Assembly (NCBI RefSeq): GCF_020184175.1
Contig: NC_065530.1
Coordinates: 37,363,260-37,427,259 of the forward strand
Length of the DNA stretch: 64,000 nt
DNA from: Aphis gossypii
Lineage: Eukaryota; Arthropoda; Insecta; Hemiptera; Aphididae
Reading direction: 5' to 3'
A program made the translations under genes and the position numbers. The notes under the pieces are model-generated. The model did not search any database. It was not told where the DNA came from and worked only from the letters and a program-made list of their open reading frames with translations. Below are positions 50,001-63,516 of the stretch, in pieces (position 1 is the stretch's first letter; every line of letters begins with the position of its first letter).

Positions 50001-53000
50001 TTGCAGTCAGTGATTCGTATATAGATCAGTAGTAATTCGTATAGCTGATCAAAGGAGACTTCCTACGGGAAATGAGAAAATTTTGTTACCGGCAGGAAAT
50101 AATGTTCGAACACACGGAAATGGTTCATTACAACAGATAAATCGCACAGTCTATACGTATATATTTATACACCTTTAGACATATCGAGAATCAAAAGGTG
50201 TAAAACGTAAATCATCGTCTTCAGATTATTCAGTATTATTTCAGTAAGCTATACGAATGCCATTACCAATACCATTACCTATATACCTACCAAGCCCATT
50301 TTACAATTGCCCATATATTCAGTAAAATGGTAAATTAGAACTTAATAAATATATTCAACATTTTTACATTGATATCACACTAAATTATATATATTTTAAT
50401 TATACGTATTAAAATGTTAAAGAAGAAAATATTAAAAGATAACTTTGATTCTACACTATACATTATTTTATAAATTTTTATTTTTATTTCACAAGCTAAA
50501 TAATTCACAATATTTCAATGTTTTGTATTTTAAGATAGTCATTCACTGCGGGTAATATTGTATACCAAATTTAACTATTTTAAGACGAGAACCCGTAATA
50601 TAGAATCATTGGACTCGATGATTTTTTAATTTATAGGCCTGATCCCAACTTTATTCTTTCAAAAATAAAATCAATTTTGAGTTCAACTTGGCATTTTAGA
50701 TTTAAAATCATAAGTTATTGGAATAATGCGTTCATATAAAATATAATATAATAAATAAAATTCCGAGTGTAAAATCTATCTCTCATTTTTCTGGATAAGA
50801 AATGAAAAATAATCTATTGAACAATTATTGTTCGTAACCTATTCTGTACATTAGTGATTCCATTGACTTTCTTACACCATGTAGGAACAAGAATAAGGTA
50901 CTTTCAATATTATGATAAACCTCTTACTGGAGTGGAATGATTGTATTTATGAGATGAAATTCTGACAGATAATACTTCTTTGTGGAACGTAATAGTCTCA
51001 GAAAATTAATTTGTACAAATCTGTGCTATAATCTACAAACAAATTTACCAAATCATTTTATTTTTATTAGTTTTATTGCGATTTTATTATTTCGGAGAGT
51101 TAATATATATACATTATACGTTACTTATATTAATACTGAAATCATTTCATTATAACGAGATTTCATACTAGAATAAAACTGTTATAATTAAAATATTAAA
51201 ATTTTTTAGATAAATAAAATTCCATTTCATGCAGTTATGTCTTTAATGACTATAGGAATTTGAAGGATAGCTTAGGAAATCTATTAAACTTCATAGTTGA
51301 ATAAATATTATATTACATATTTTCTATAATCATGATATTTGTTTTCAATATTTACATATTTATAGTTAAATTATTCATTTTTTTACTATAAGCAGATCCA
51401 CGAATTTATTGATTATACAATAATTTTTTTTTAATTTTTTTTGTATCAATACACTTTTTAATGCAGAAAATTGTATCAATCTTTAATTTAGAGAGTAGTT
51501 TCTGTTGGTAAATTGGTTCTTGTTACTACTTGCCCCCCTCCCACTCCCAAGAGAAAGTAGGGAATAACTAGAATTGTTATATTAAATCAGTTATTGACAG
51601 AGTTGAAATTGTTTTTTATTGTAATTAAAAAAATGAATAATTGTAAAGACTTAAGATATTCATATTAATATTTAATAAACACGATATAAATTTCAAAATA
51701 TTTTGTTCATTTTTTTACAATTTGAAATTTTCAACTTTTTTAGTTTACTTTTATAGATAATAAATGTTGTATTTTTTATTTTAATAAGTAGAATATTTAA
51801 TACGAATTACAATTTAACATGATAAATAAAAGTTTAAATTTAGAGGACATTGAATATAAACTCACACTTAAAATACCTAATGATTTTTTATCTCAAAAGA
51901 ATTAAAATAACACTTTTATTACTACACTGATTTACTCCATGATGAATTACATTTGACATCGCTAGTTTGCAGCAAAGTGACTTCTCAAAATGTTTAATGC
52001 ATGACTATACTTCATATTTTATATAAATTAAATTTAGTCGGTTAATTGATTTGATCAATTTTACTACTAACCCGGATGATGACATTATTATAGCGTTAAT
52101 AGTTATTACTTATTAGTTTTAATGTAATATTCACATCCCCCTTTGTCATTTTCCATTTATTATTACTGATTTAACCTTAATTATTGAAGAGTTTCCTTTA
52201 CTTCTATAGTTCTATCACTCGTTATACACCTTAAATATCTTTAATAATAATGTGTGATGTACTATATTGAATTTCAACCACTTTGTCATATAGATCAAAG
52301 GGCCTTTACATTTCTGATTCACATTATCCATATCGATAAATTAAATTATTTTCAGCACATGTAATTTTGCTTATTTATTCATCTGTGAGTATTTTAAACA
52401 AGCACACGAGCTAATTTTTATATAAAACTATACATATTATATAGTATATAATATATAATACAACTTATAGGTAAAAAGGTCAAAATTAAGTACCTATAAA
52501 TATTATTTTGTTTCAATTATTTCAATTGATACTACCTAAACTTAAAAAAAAGGAATTTTCAAAAGTTACTTTCTCAATAATTTAAATAGAATAAAGTTGA
52601 TAAATAATTACGTAGTAATAGTAGTTATAGCAATCGCATCTGTAGGTATATTTACTCGTGAAAAAAATCTTTGTTAATAGCATTAAATAATTATTACTTA
52701 ATTATTTTTGTCATAATTTATGTTAGTTCTAATTCCATTGATAATAATAAATTTATGTACCTATATATTTTAGATTCTGAACGGAGTGATGAATGTAATG
52801 ATTTAACAATGATGTATGTTTTTTTTTTGTGTCTGTGTACAGCATAACTAGTCGAAATAATGCTTCAATTTCAAACTTCGAAGGGGGGAGGGGTTCTAAT
52901 GGAAAAGTGAATATCCTTGATCCATTATAGAGGTAAAAAGTAAACATTTTCCAACAGTTTTCAAAAAAATCGAGAAAACAAAAAAAAATGACGGAAAAAC

Positions 53001-56000
53001 GGGAATTTTTACGCAAAACCAGTTTTCGACCGAATCGATTTTTTTATGTGGTTGTAATTCAAAAACTAATCACTTTAAATACTTGAAATTTTCACCAAAT
53101 GTTTATATTAGTGTTATCTATATACAGTTAAATTTTCAAAAATTGTTGACATTTTTGAGTTATTTATAGACCACTGAAATTTTCGATTTTTATGCGAATT
53201 TTTTTTTGAAGTGTCGGTAAAAAAATTTTGGATGACCAAAAAAACTTGAAAATTGTATACAAAGTTCTTCATATGTTATTCTTATAGTGATTAAAAAATT
53301 ATAAGAATACATAGGCACAATTTTTTTTTATTAGTATTTGAAGTTCAAATTTTGACAAAAATTCGTAAAAATCATGAATATTTGCAAATTATTTTGTAGT
53401 TCAAAATTCATAAAATTGTTTGTACCTATTTATATCTAATGTTAATTATTCTAGACTGACAAATCATCTCCGTTCAGAATCGTTTTTCGTATACAATGAT
53501 ACCTATCATTGCATTCAAATTTAACCTACCCTAGTCCGAGGTCCACCCCACCCCCTAATGTACAGCAGAGCGGTATCCACTTGCCAACTTTTTTTATTTA
53601 TTTATTTTTCAAGAAGATAATGGGTTCCACTGAACATGTTCATGTGGGGGCCCAAAGTAGAAAAAAAGTAAAATAGTTAATAATTAATATATTGTATGTG
53701 AATCATTAATAGTTCATAGTTTGGATAATATAGTACGCTAGTAAGTTTTTGAAAATAAAAATAAAATATTTAAATCATAATAAGTAATAAATATTAACAA
53801 AAATGAATGTGGCTAACCAGCTATATTGCGTATTTGATACTGTTATTATGACTATGTAGTCCTTATCACTATAATAAATAATAATAGCCTCAGCATGTAA
53901 TAATATTGTTATTAAAATTATTCATTATTCATATTATTCATTTTATTAAACTTTTTATTTTTCCTAAAATATGTGTGACAATAATATCGAAAAAAAATTG
54001 AACAACGAGTACCGACTGTTTTTTATTAAACATTATTAATAATGAGATATTAATAATATAATGCACTTTTATAGTTTTATCATTATAGTCATTATTCATT
54101 AATCACACTGTATGCTTTGATTTTAAACTTTTGGTTTTTTGTAATTAATATGATTGAGTTAACATTTATATTTTCTATGCATATATGTAGTAATATTGCC
54201 TATGTTAAATGCCTGTAAGTAAAAATAAATAAAACGCAAACCTTTAAGTTTTTTTTTATCGTTTTTAATATGATTGTTATTCTTTAAAGGGGCCTTTTTA
54301 ATACCTTATTGCACTATGTTGTTGGTTGGTGGAATTCCTTTGTTCTATATGGAATTGGCCCTCGGGCAATTTTATCAAACTGGAGCAATAACATGCTGGG
54401 GTAGGCTAGTTCCACTGTTCAAAGGTAAGTAATAATTTTTTTTACAGCTTATTGAACATTAAGACTAACTTTCAATAATACCATTTTTAATTTATGAATT
54501 TAGGAATTGGTTACTCGGTTGTTTTGATTGCGTTTTATGTGGACTTCTATTACAACGTAATCATAGCATGGGCTTTGCGATTTTTTTTGGCTTCGTTTAC
54601 GAACATTTTACCTTGGACCACCTGTGACAATGACTGGAATACGAACTACTGCCAACCGGTAAATTGTGTTTTATTTTCCTACGTTTATACATGATCTATT
54701 TAAAAACTCTTAACTTCTGTTTATAAACATTTAGTTAATTGTAACCTAATTTAGTTGTACATGTATAATACAATTTATATAAATGAATTTCATTAGGTTT
54801 TGTTAAATTATGATTATATAGATAAAATGACAATACTGTTGTATTAATGATACATTATCTAATATTATTAAATATTTATAAATGAAGTTTAAAATTATTT
54901 AAAATTTTCTCGACTCTTATATTTACATGAATTTTTAAATATTAGTTAACAATATTGTCAAATGATTCGAGCTTAAGCTCAATAGACAACGTTACAGTAT
55001 TAGCGAATGATTCTCGCTTGGCATCTGCTTCTTCAGAGTACTGGTTGTAAGTAATTTATTTTAGCATAATACCTACAATAAATAAAAATTGTTAATTTTT
55101 CAGGCGTAGAGTGCTCGAGTTGAATCACAGCGAAGGTATTCATGATTTGGGATATATTAAATGGGATATGGCAGGATGTTTGTTTTTGGTTTACCTTATA
55201 TGTTACTTCAGTTTATGGAAAGGAATATCTACTTCGGGCAAAGTTAGACATTTTGTTTATTTTTATTTTTTTACGTACAGTTTATTAATTCAAAAAGTTA
55301 ATTATAGGTTGTTTGGTTTACTGCATTGTTTCCATACGTAGTGTTAATCTTTTTACTCATCAGAGGAATCACTTTACCTGGTTCAGCACAAGGAGTTCGT
55401 TATTATTTGTATCCAAATTTTTCTATGATTGCTAAGCCAGAGGTAAGATTATTTATTTATCCAATTAAATGTGTTTTATAAATAATTTCTTATCGTTTAG
55501 CACAGTAAATATTGATGTCAATTTTATAAAAATACTTAATACTTAAAGTATAAATTAGTATACTTCATTGTATTTACAAATTATGTCAAAAACATTTCAA
55601 TATAAATATATATATGAAGATCTACTTAAAGTATTAAGTATTAGATGCCTGTAAACAATTCCTGAAAACAAATTTAGAAGATATTGATGCTATAATTTAA
55701 ATTTACAATAAAAAATATAGGTGGTTCTGTATGACCACCGAAATACATGTTACTCGTTAAATTGTGTTCAAATTTCAAATTCTAAGTATTTTAAATTATA
55801 TGCTTTTTAAGTTATCTTAAAAATTACAAAAATTTGAATTTCAATGAATAAATAACTTAAGCATAAAAGAGATGAGGTATATTATATTTATAATCTATCG
55901 GAATTTAATCTGGATTGTGATAAACTAAAATCCAAATATTCGAATAATGAATACTATCATTGTAAATAAGAATCTGTTTTCATTTATTACAATATTCTTC

Positions 56001-59000
56001 TTATTAAATTTTTAATTTTTAAATCTGCTTATACATAACAATTTTATAGTATGATCAATTTTGTTTGACTTAATAGTTAACAGTTGAACTGGTTTAAATA
56101 CTAAATATAGGCAGTCAGTCTAGTTCCGCCAACAAATTAGTAGTTGATTCACGTATGAAAAAAAAAATAAAATCAATTTTATATCAAAAACCTGTACATG
56201 GCACATATATTTACTAATAACATTATATTCACCGCATATTTCTATGATTGAAATTATACAGCTGTTTACGTATTCCGCTAACATTGCGACGGATAAAGTA
56301 GTGTCCATTATGAACACCCATTGAGGAAATGGAATTGTCGTGTCAAAATGAGATTTCATTTTTTTGCGGAATCCTATATTGGCCACTATAAGCAGTAGCC
56401 TATGTACATATTATACGCACACTAAGTCTTTCAACAATTTGAAATGTGCACCTTACTTATACTAACTTACTGCATTTTTTTATATGAATCACTGCCATCA
56501 GAATAAATCAGCCACTATAATGTATTTAGGTACACACCTACCTGACATATCACGATATAATATATTATTTATATTGTGTGAAAATATAGGTGTATTATAC
56601 ATTTATACATCATATAAATATAGTGTGATGCATATTAGTAAATATAAATTATGTAAGTATGAAATATAGCGTCAATCCTCGACCAAATTCTAAACTTTCG
56701 TTGCTATATATATATATATATATATATTATAATATGTATAATCAAGTGAAAACCATATAAGTATAATAAGGACAACAAATTTACTTTCGTATTTTGGCCA
56801 TGAATTATAATTCTATACAAAAAAATGTATATATTTGAATAATTCATTTATCGATTTAATTTTAGTGCTTAAACTTTAAAAATATTATACAAGAGATGTA
56901 TATAGTGCACATGCCATATAAGTCATATAAAATAAAAGATTTATTATATATATTCTTATATATTAATCTTATATATTTATATAAGATTATTTTTTTTTTA
57001 ATAGCATTAATTTGTATTAGGTTTGGGTTGATGCAGCTACACAAGTATTCTTTTCACTAGGTCCTGGATTTGGAGTATTATTAGCATACGCTTCATATAA
57101 CAAATACCATAACAATGTTTTAAGGTAAGTATTTCTTAATTTTATTTTTTTTTATAAATACTTTAATACATAAGTATATAATATTTGGAAAGTTATTTCC
57201 TCTAACCATAAATATTATTATAATATGCATGTTTTATTTATACAATCGTTTAGAGATGCATATTTAGCGATTATGTGCAATTCAATAACGAGCTTTTTAT
57301 CCGGTTTCGTTATTTTCACTGTCCTGGGTTATATGTCTCATGTTTCTGGTCGACAAATTCAACATGTAGCAACTGAAGGACCTGGCCTAGTATTTATTGT
57401 TTATCCTGCAGCTATAGCGGCCATGCCAGGATCAGTGTTTTGGGCTTTGATATTCTTCATGATGCTACTCAACTTAGGCCTCGACAGTTCGGTACGATAA
57501 ACATTATATTTTATTATCAATTATTATTTGCTTTATTTTTATAAATCATTTTTAATTATATTGTTTAATATTAGCTACTCACATATTACATATTTATATC
57601 ATACTCATCAGTCATTAGTCATCGTAGTTAATTATATTAGCTAAATCAAGTAATGTTAAATTATTAAAGATATTATTATGATTTACAAATATAATATAAT
57701 ATGTATCTATGTTGATGTAATATTTAATTATAATTATTATGATACGTTTCAGTTTGGAGGGTCGGAGGCAATCATAACTGCAATGAGCGATGAATTTCCA
57801 TTGATCAGACGTAATCGGGAAGTGTTTGTAGCGTTGCTGTTTCTTCTCTATTTTGTAGTCGGTCTGGCATCGTGCGCTCAAGGAGGATTTTACTTCTTTA
57901 ATTTACTTGATCGTTATGCCGCCGGTTACTCGATGCTCATCGCTGTGTTATTTGAAACTATTGCCGTATCGTGGATCTATGGTAAGAACATATTTTTATA
58001 AAATATAGTATAGATTTAGTTCTCACTGTATTTCAATCACAAAATAAATATTATTTAAACACTAATCAGTTAATCCACCAGAAAAAAAGCTTTTATAAAA
58101 AGATTTATTTTTAAAAGTAGAATATAAAATATATTATGTTAAAACTAAGTAGTCTTTTGGATGCACTTCAATCGGAACATCGATAAATCTACTCATTGTT
58201 TGTTTTAAAACTGTTAGGCGTGTGTATATAGTGGGTAGTTTTGTGAGTTACACAATAGAGGGATAGAATCACGGATGAACAGTTTTCCAATTAGATTACA
58301 TCTTATTGAGAGATGAATTGACAGAACTATATTCAAGTACAATAGTAATGTTTAGCTGGGCTTACTTCAGTCTGTAGTCTAGACCATTATTATTTTCAAA
58401 TAGTTAAATACAGCCAATTAAATTATATATTATGTGAATAGTAAATAAGTAATATTTTATATTTATAATTAATTGCTCATCAATTTATAATTTATAAAAA
58501 ATATAAAATCTAAAAATATTTATATTAATAATGAATTATTTATTTATACTTTAGATACTTTACCCGTATCAAAAAATGTAATGACTTTTTTTTAGATAGT
58601 TTTAAGTGTATTTTGTACAACAACAGTAATTTCAATACTTCTGAAAGTAATCATACTGTATAATTGAGTTAAACGCTGTCGATAAAAATATGTATTTTTT
58701 ATTCTTATTTATACAGATTTAAAATTTAAAAAAACTATGCATAATATATGTTAACGACCCATACACTATGGTTCATGGCCTATATGCTTAAATAATTGCT
58801 GATAATTGATAATATTATATACAAATACATAACACACAAGTATATTGTGTATAAAATATACCTACTTATGCTATGTGTATTATATGAGCTAATAAATATA
58901 AGTGTATAACACAACAGTTTACATATATAAATATATATATAATATATATATATGATTATTTATAAACTTCATATAGGTAATGATTATATAATAAAACAGT

Positions 59001-59827
59001 TGTACACTTGTATATAAAACAATAATATTTTCTGTTTTAATGGCAAAAGTTAAACGAAAATTATCAATGTTTCAATAATATATTTGTCTTAAAATTGTAA
59101 TTTACTTAGGTGTTGATAGATTTTGTGACGACATCAAAGACATGATGGGCCATAGTCCTGGCGTTTACTGGAGATTTTGTTGGCGATTTGCTGCACCTTT
59201 ATTCTTAGTTGTGAGTAAATAATGAAACGTTAATGCTAAGTTGCCTAAGCAATCATTAAACATTTAACAAATCAATAGTGAGTTAAATAGATGGTCTCTT
59301 AAACATGATTTAGTGACCCATGATCGGTCATCCATTACATTTTAATGAATCAATAAATTAATTAATTTTTATGCAATCCGGCATAAACATTTCATATGTG
59401 ATTGAAAATAAAATATAAATATTAACAAATTCTTTGTTTTCATTTGTTTTCACAATAGTTTATCATAGTGTACGGATTGTTGGGATATGAACCGTTGACT
59501 TACGAAGGTTACGTATATCCGGCTTGGGCAAATGTGCTTGGTTGGATAATCGCTGGCAGCAGTGTCGCAATGATTCCAGCAGTAGCGCTTTATCAGTATT
59601 TCAACACCGCGGGAACGCATTTAGAAGTAATTTTGTCCTAAACAAATGTTAGAATATAAATTTAATACTAAAATTAAAATTAATAACTTATCTAGAGATT
59701 AAAAATTCTGACTACACCTTGGCGGGACGAACATGACGACGATCCAATTTCTATAAACGGACTGCATATACTCTCTGACCCAGCTCAAGTGAGATTGACC
59801 AGTCCTGTAGCATCTGTAGACGTTTGA
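44038..59827 (+). CDS. DAT: Sodium/chloride-dependent dopamine transporter (SLC6)
   Basis: Seen: twelve exons (44038-44227, 54290-54424, 54504-54658, 54946-55046, 55104-55242, 55308-55442, 57021-57124, 57254-57491, 57753-57981, 59110-59210, 59459-59626, 59696-59827) join in phase to 608 aa. TM1 has FAVDLANVWRFPY with Asp47, the amine-binding aspartate typical of monoamine carriers. TM3 has FYVDFYYNV (Asp122, Tyr125). TM6 has FFSLGPGFGVLLAYASYN, TM8 LGLDSSFGGSE. Extracellular loop 2 has the Cys149/Cys158 pair and Asn sites at 166, 175 and 181. Family knowledge: symporter that returns dopamine to neurons with Na+ and Cl-. It follows fly DAT (fumin) almost motif for motif (GAITCWGRLVPLFKGIGY, ELNHSEGIHDLG, DRYAAGYS, TTPWRD, terminal VDV) and differs from serotonin transporters. 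The ATG lies in a good context (atATGGCC); frame is open upstream but the start gives a normal short N-terminus. The first intron is about 10 kb. Residues needed for binding and transport are intact. Confidence 0.93.
45186..45379. mobile_element. hAT-like MITE with CAGGGGCGTATTTAA ends
   Basis: The 194 bp element begins CAGGGGCGTATTTAA and ends TTAAATACACCCCTG, an inverted repeat of about 15 bp with one mismatch. No clear 8 bp duplication. The ends resemble those of the CAGTGGCGTATTTACG family, so they may share a transposase. Confidence 0.65.
48685..49341. mobile_element. Probable non-autonomous hAT-like element rich in GTTAA motifs
   Basis: Direct repeats ataatag lie on both sides (48678-48684 and 49342-49348). 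The left end reads TCAAAGATGTGAATGGG and the right end, inverted, AAATGTGAGGAC. Interior near both ends has repeated TAAGTTAACTTA-like motifs. About 657 bp; no coding capacity. Confidence 0.5.
52773..53481. mobile_element. 709 bp element with GATTCTGAACGGAG ends
   Basis: GATTCTGAACGGAG at the left is exactly inverted at the right as CTCCGTTCAGAATC, and the following TGAT is also shared. The interior has oligo-A and oligo-T tracts and motifs such as gaaaatttt but no significant open frame; the 87-codon minus-strand frame 52753-53016 is unlikely to be real. No target duplication was found, so the superfamily is open. Confidence 0.65.
55443..57020 (+). other. Intron 6 of the dopamine transporter gene
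   Basis: About 1.6 kb; contains a (TA)n tract near 56705-56727 and otherwise A/T-rich sequence. Open frames at 56120-56386 and 56484-56669 show nothing recognisable. Confidence 0.6.
57982..59109 (+). other. Intron 9 of the dopamine transporter gene
   Basis: About 1.1 kb of A/T-rich sequence with no further exon seen; it interrupts the loop between TM10 and TM11 at a glycine codon. Confidence 0.6.
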
Positions 59828-60297
59828 GATCCAATAGAAACGTCATCATAATTTACCCTCTAAGATCCAATGATTTATTGACGTTACGCGACTAAGCGAG
59901 TGAACAGCTGATATAACTGTCGATGAAATAATAGTATTTTAATTCAAGTGATTCCATACATTATTTTAATTTGCTTAATGAAATGAGTGCTGACACTTTA
60001 AAACGCTTGGATGCTTGTGTGTGAAAATCAAACGGTCGTTTCAAAATTATGCTTAAATGATTTTGGTTATAAAATGATTGTAGGTAAATATTATAATTAT
60101 ACAATATTATGTAGGTATATAAAATAATTAAAACTTTTATAATTAATTCATTTTATTAAAGATTCTTAATCGTTTTTAGATTTTAAACGTAATAATATTT
60201 AAACCATGTTGCAAAGTTGATAATTAAACTTTAAACTGAAGATACGAAGATACTAGAATAGTTTTTTTATATGATCAACAACAATGACTATTTAAAT
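59828..60297 (+). other. Probable 3' UTR of the dopamine transporter
   Basis: Non-coding sequence after the TGA. A variant signal ATTAAA at about 60155-60160 is the first plausible polyadenylation hexamer before the repeat element that starts at 60298. Confidence 0.35.
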
Positions 60298-60680
60298 TAT
60301 CGTTTCTCAACCTTTTAGTGTCGCGGACCCCAAAATAGGTATAAAATGTGGACAAACACTTCGCGACTCCCCTATCTATATTAAGTACAAATTTGAACAA
60401 TAAAAATATCATATTATCATTAATCGATTAACCATATAAGAAATACTATACCATTTCGAATATTAATTTATAAATACCATTTGTGGAAATTTAAACTTGT
60501 CATGGGTAAATTATTTATTTTATAATGTTTTTTTCATTGTTTTAAATATATGGTGATTTTATTATTATTATTTTAAGTATTTTTTTTTTGTTCAATAAAA
60601 AATTTAAATAAAAAGGTTCATTTTATAAATCGGCGTTTTATTAATTTTGACCTACGCGACCCTCAGGTTGAGAAACGTGG
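60298..60680. mobile_element. hAT-like MITE with TTTCTCAACC ends
   Basis: 383 bp flanked by perfect 8 bp direct repeats atttaaat. Left end TATCGTTTCTCAACC and right end, inverted, CCACGTTTCTCAACC. The subterminal GCGGACCCC and GCGACCCTC boxes follow the pattern of many hAT elements (ends related to CAGTGGTTCTCAACC). No coding capacity. Confidence 0.7.
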
Positions 60681-61706
60681 ATTTAAATTACGATGATCTC
60701 AGTCTCGAATAAAATAATTGTAATGAACCATCATTAACTTATTAATGATTAATAATAATCAATAGCATTATTAGTTTAAGAATTGAATGCATGTAGGTAC
60801 ATAATGTTGGAATTTAATATTTAAAATAATAAGAGCCACGGTAATCTACCAGTGTAGATAACTGCATAATAAGAACCTATCACTAGGTATGTATACTACA
60901 TATTATTATATGATATATAAGTACATAATTTTTAATTTAATTTTCTTTTTATAAATTATTATTAGCATAGTATTATATAACTTCTTTAGTTAGTGGGCTA
61001 TTTTTTAGGGGAGTAAAAGTCTTACAATAATATTAAATTTGAAATTGAATGATCAGTTAATAGGTATATTATTATGTTACCTATATAGTATATATCTATA
61101 TAATTATAACTATATTAGATAGTTAGATTCATTTTGATAAAATTTAAAAACAAACAATTCCAATGAAAACTATATTGAATGTGGCGTATTATCGTTCTAT
61201 ACCTAAATACTATATACTTATTGAAAAAAAATTAAGAGCTCTATTGTTTGTGTAAAATCAATATGAAAAAAATAAAAGAAGACAATCCAATTTTGTGGTA
61301 AATATTTTTATCACAATTAAAGATATATAATATTTAATTTCGGTTTTTAACGAATAATAGTAAAAGTATTTAGTGCCACAATAGAAGCTTTACAGATTTA
61401 TACAGTAGAGACTTAACCCTTTTTTATAAATAATAAATGTACCTTATATTAGACTATATAGCCATAATACCTAAGCTGATGACTTAGGTAAATGTTATCT
61501 ATAACACCTAATTACTAATTTTTGTTTCTGTAACAAAATGTGTACCACTATGAATGTATTGCGTTTGTTAAACGTAAATAATCATGTTATATTCATGGTA
61601 TAAAATATCTTTTCACATATGTTTTTTTGTTTTAGAATTATAATATAACAATTAACAATCGTTAGAATCATATATTTCAATATTGAAGTTATTATAGTAT
61701 AGAGTC

Positions 61707-61900
61707 CAGTAGTTTTTAATCTGTGTGCTGCGAGATTGTCTAGGTGTGCCGCACTGCCGCGAGAAATGTTATTAAATATTGAAAACAGAGTTTTTGGCGA
61801 AGTTGCCGAAGTTGTTGTGGTTGTCAAGTGCGTAAGTGTGCCGTGAAAATGTTTGATGTATAATAGTGTGTTGTGAACCAAAAAAGGTTGAGAACCACTG
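61707..61900. mobile_element. hAT-like MITE with GGTTGAGAACCACTG end
   Basis: The right end AGGTTGAGAACCACTG is a classical hAT terminus and the left end CAGTAGTTTTTAATC is a mutated partner. Interior motifs (GTGTGCTGCG, GTGTGCCGC, GTGTGCCGTG) repeat. The 99-codon minus-strand frame 61582-61881 overlaps it and is discounted. No clear duplication. Confidence 0.6.
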
Positions 61901-61989
61901 GACTGTAGTCTGTAGTAATAGTTACTACTTCACTAGTACGCTGTAAAAGTACAATACTAATTAGTGTTTATATATAGCTATATTGGTGA

Positions 61990-62159
61990 CAGTGGCGTAT
62001 TTACGGGGGGGGGGATATGGGGGAATGGGGGATAGATCCCCCCTTTAGTATTTTTTTACTAGTAAGTTTAATAACGTTGGTAAGTGTACCCCCCACTGTC
62101 GAGGAAATTATGTTTTCCAACTTATATCCCCCCTGGACAAAATCCTAAATACGCCACTG
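61990..62159. mobile_element. hAT-like MITE, CAGTGGCGTATTTACG family (copy 2)
   Basis: 170 bp, near-identical to 22789-22953 apart from small insertions in the G and C runs and a few substitutions. Flanked by attggtga and ataggtga, 8 bp with one mismatch. Confidence 0.85.
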
Positions 62160-63516
62160 ATAGGTGATAAACTAGTTACCTGTTCAACACGTTAGTACCT
62201 ATATAGATTATTTTCTATAGTCATTCTTAGGTAAAAAAACACTTTTCACTCCTTCAAAAGTCGTACATGTGTAAATTTTGTTGTTTAAAGTTATTTAGTT
62301 CAAAACGTAATTTAATACTCGAACGATAAATCGAATTGGTTGGAATTGGGGCCAAATAATTTGTTTTATCAGTTTTAATTAAAATACACCTAATGAAACG
62401 TTCATCATTTTTTCTGATCTGCATAGGTAGGTAATTATTTAATTTTAATGTTGATTAATAGTAGTTGATTAATTTTAACTCATTATTGTACGTGTACTTA
62501 AAGTTTACACAAATTTTATTCAAAATAATATGGTTAGTAAAGGTACCTAGCATAAAAAAAATGTAATCAAAAAAGATAATTTCAAGCTTGAAAGAAACGT
62601 CTTGACAAATTTATGCTGGATAGAAAAATAAATAAGTTTTTGATTGATAATTTAGAATTTTAGCTAATGGCATTATCTAGGCCACATACAGTGAATAGAG
62701 TTGTGTTAAGAGTTTTGGCTGACACCAATTTTAGTAGAATTATAGTCTTACTTTTATAGGTGAATTAAATAACGTATGTTAGTAGTTATTAGTTAATATT
62801 TATTAGTTAACGATGTATTTGTCGAAATATAAAGATAAAGTAGTTTGTTTAGTCATTGAATTTTATATTAATCGGTATAAATACCTATTATTAAGGTTTT
62901 ATTAATGTATTACTTCTTAATTGTACACTTTATAAATAATTATTATAAAACAGTCCAATCAACAAAATGTTAATAATATGAGCATAAACAAAATGTGTAT
63001 ATATAATAATGTGAAATATAGATATATATAATATATAGGTTACCTAATAATTAATATAAGTAAAATAGTGTGTAAGTCTTATCATAGATTATTTATATTA
63101 ATATAATATATTCAAATTGCTTATCAATCAATTTTTAAAATATTATTAATATTTAGACAGAAATGTATTGATCATTTTTAATACATGACAATTTATATTC
63201 GAAAATACATAGGTACTCTAACTAAACATTATTTTATAATAATATATAATAATTACTTATGCTTTTGTAGATCAAACTAGGTACCTATTTATTAGATGCT
63301 TATATAACTATTATTATCTTTTTATTGTAACAAAATTAAAAAAATATCAAATAAATTAAAAAAAACGTTTGTATATTATTATTATACTTATACCAGAAAT
63401 AAATAAACTTTCAATTTTGACACTTTTATTTATTTGTTGTGACTATATTTATACATATATTGGTAACAAGTAACAGTACCTATACATTTACACAATATGT
63501 TCCCACTAATTTGTAG

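Larger units (their letters stand above)
44228..54289 (+). other. 10 kb first intron of the dopamine transporter gene
   Basis: It separates TM1 (through NGG) from the rest of the protein. It contains three transposon-like elements (45186-45379, 48685-49341, 52773-53481) and A/T-rich sequence with no recognised exon. Repeated ATCTAGATAA motifs near 44744-44830 and 45480-45520 may be remains of another, older element interrupted by the 45186 insertion. Confidence 0.6.

Noticed and set aside
44038..59827. Serotonin transporter as the identity of the SLC6 gene
   Set aside because: Segments such as the GAITCWGRLVPLFKG loop, ELNHSEGIHDLG and the C-terminal TTPWRD follow insect dopamine transporter rather than serotonin transporter.
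61582..61881. 99-codon minus-strand open frame
   Set aside because: It lies largely within a hAT-like element.
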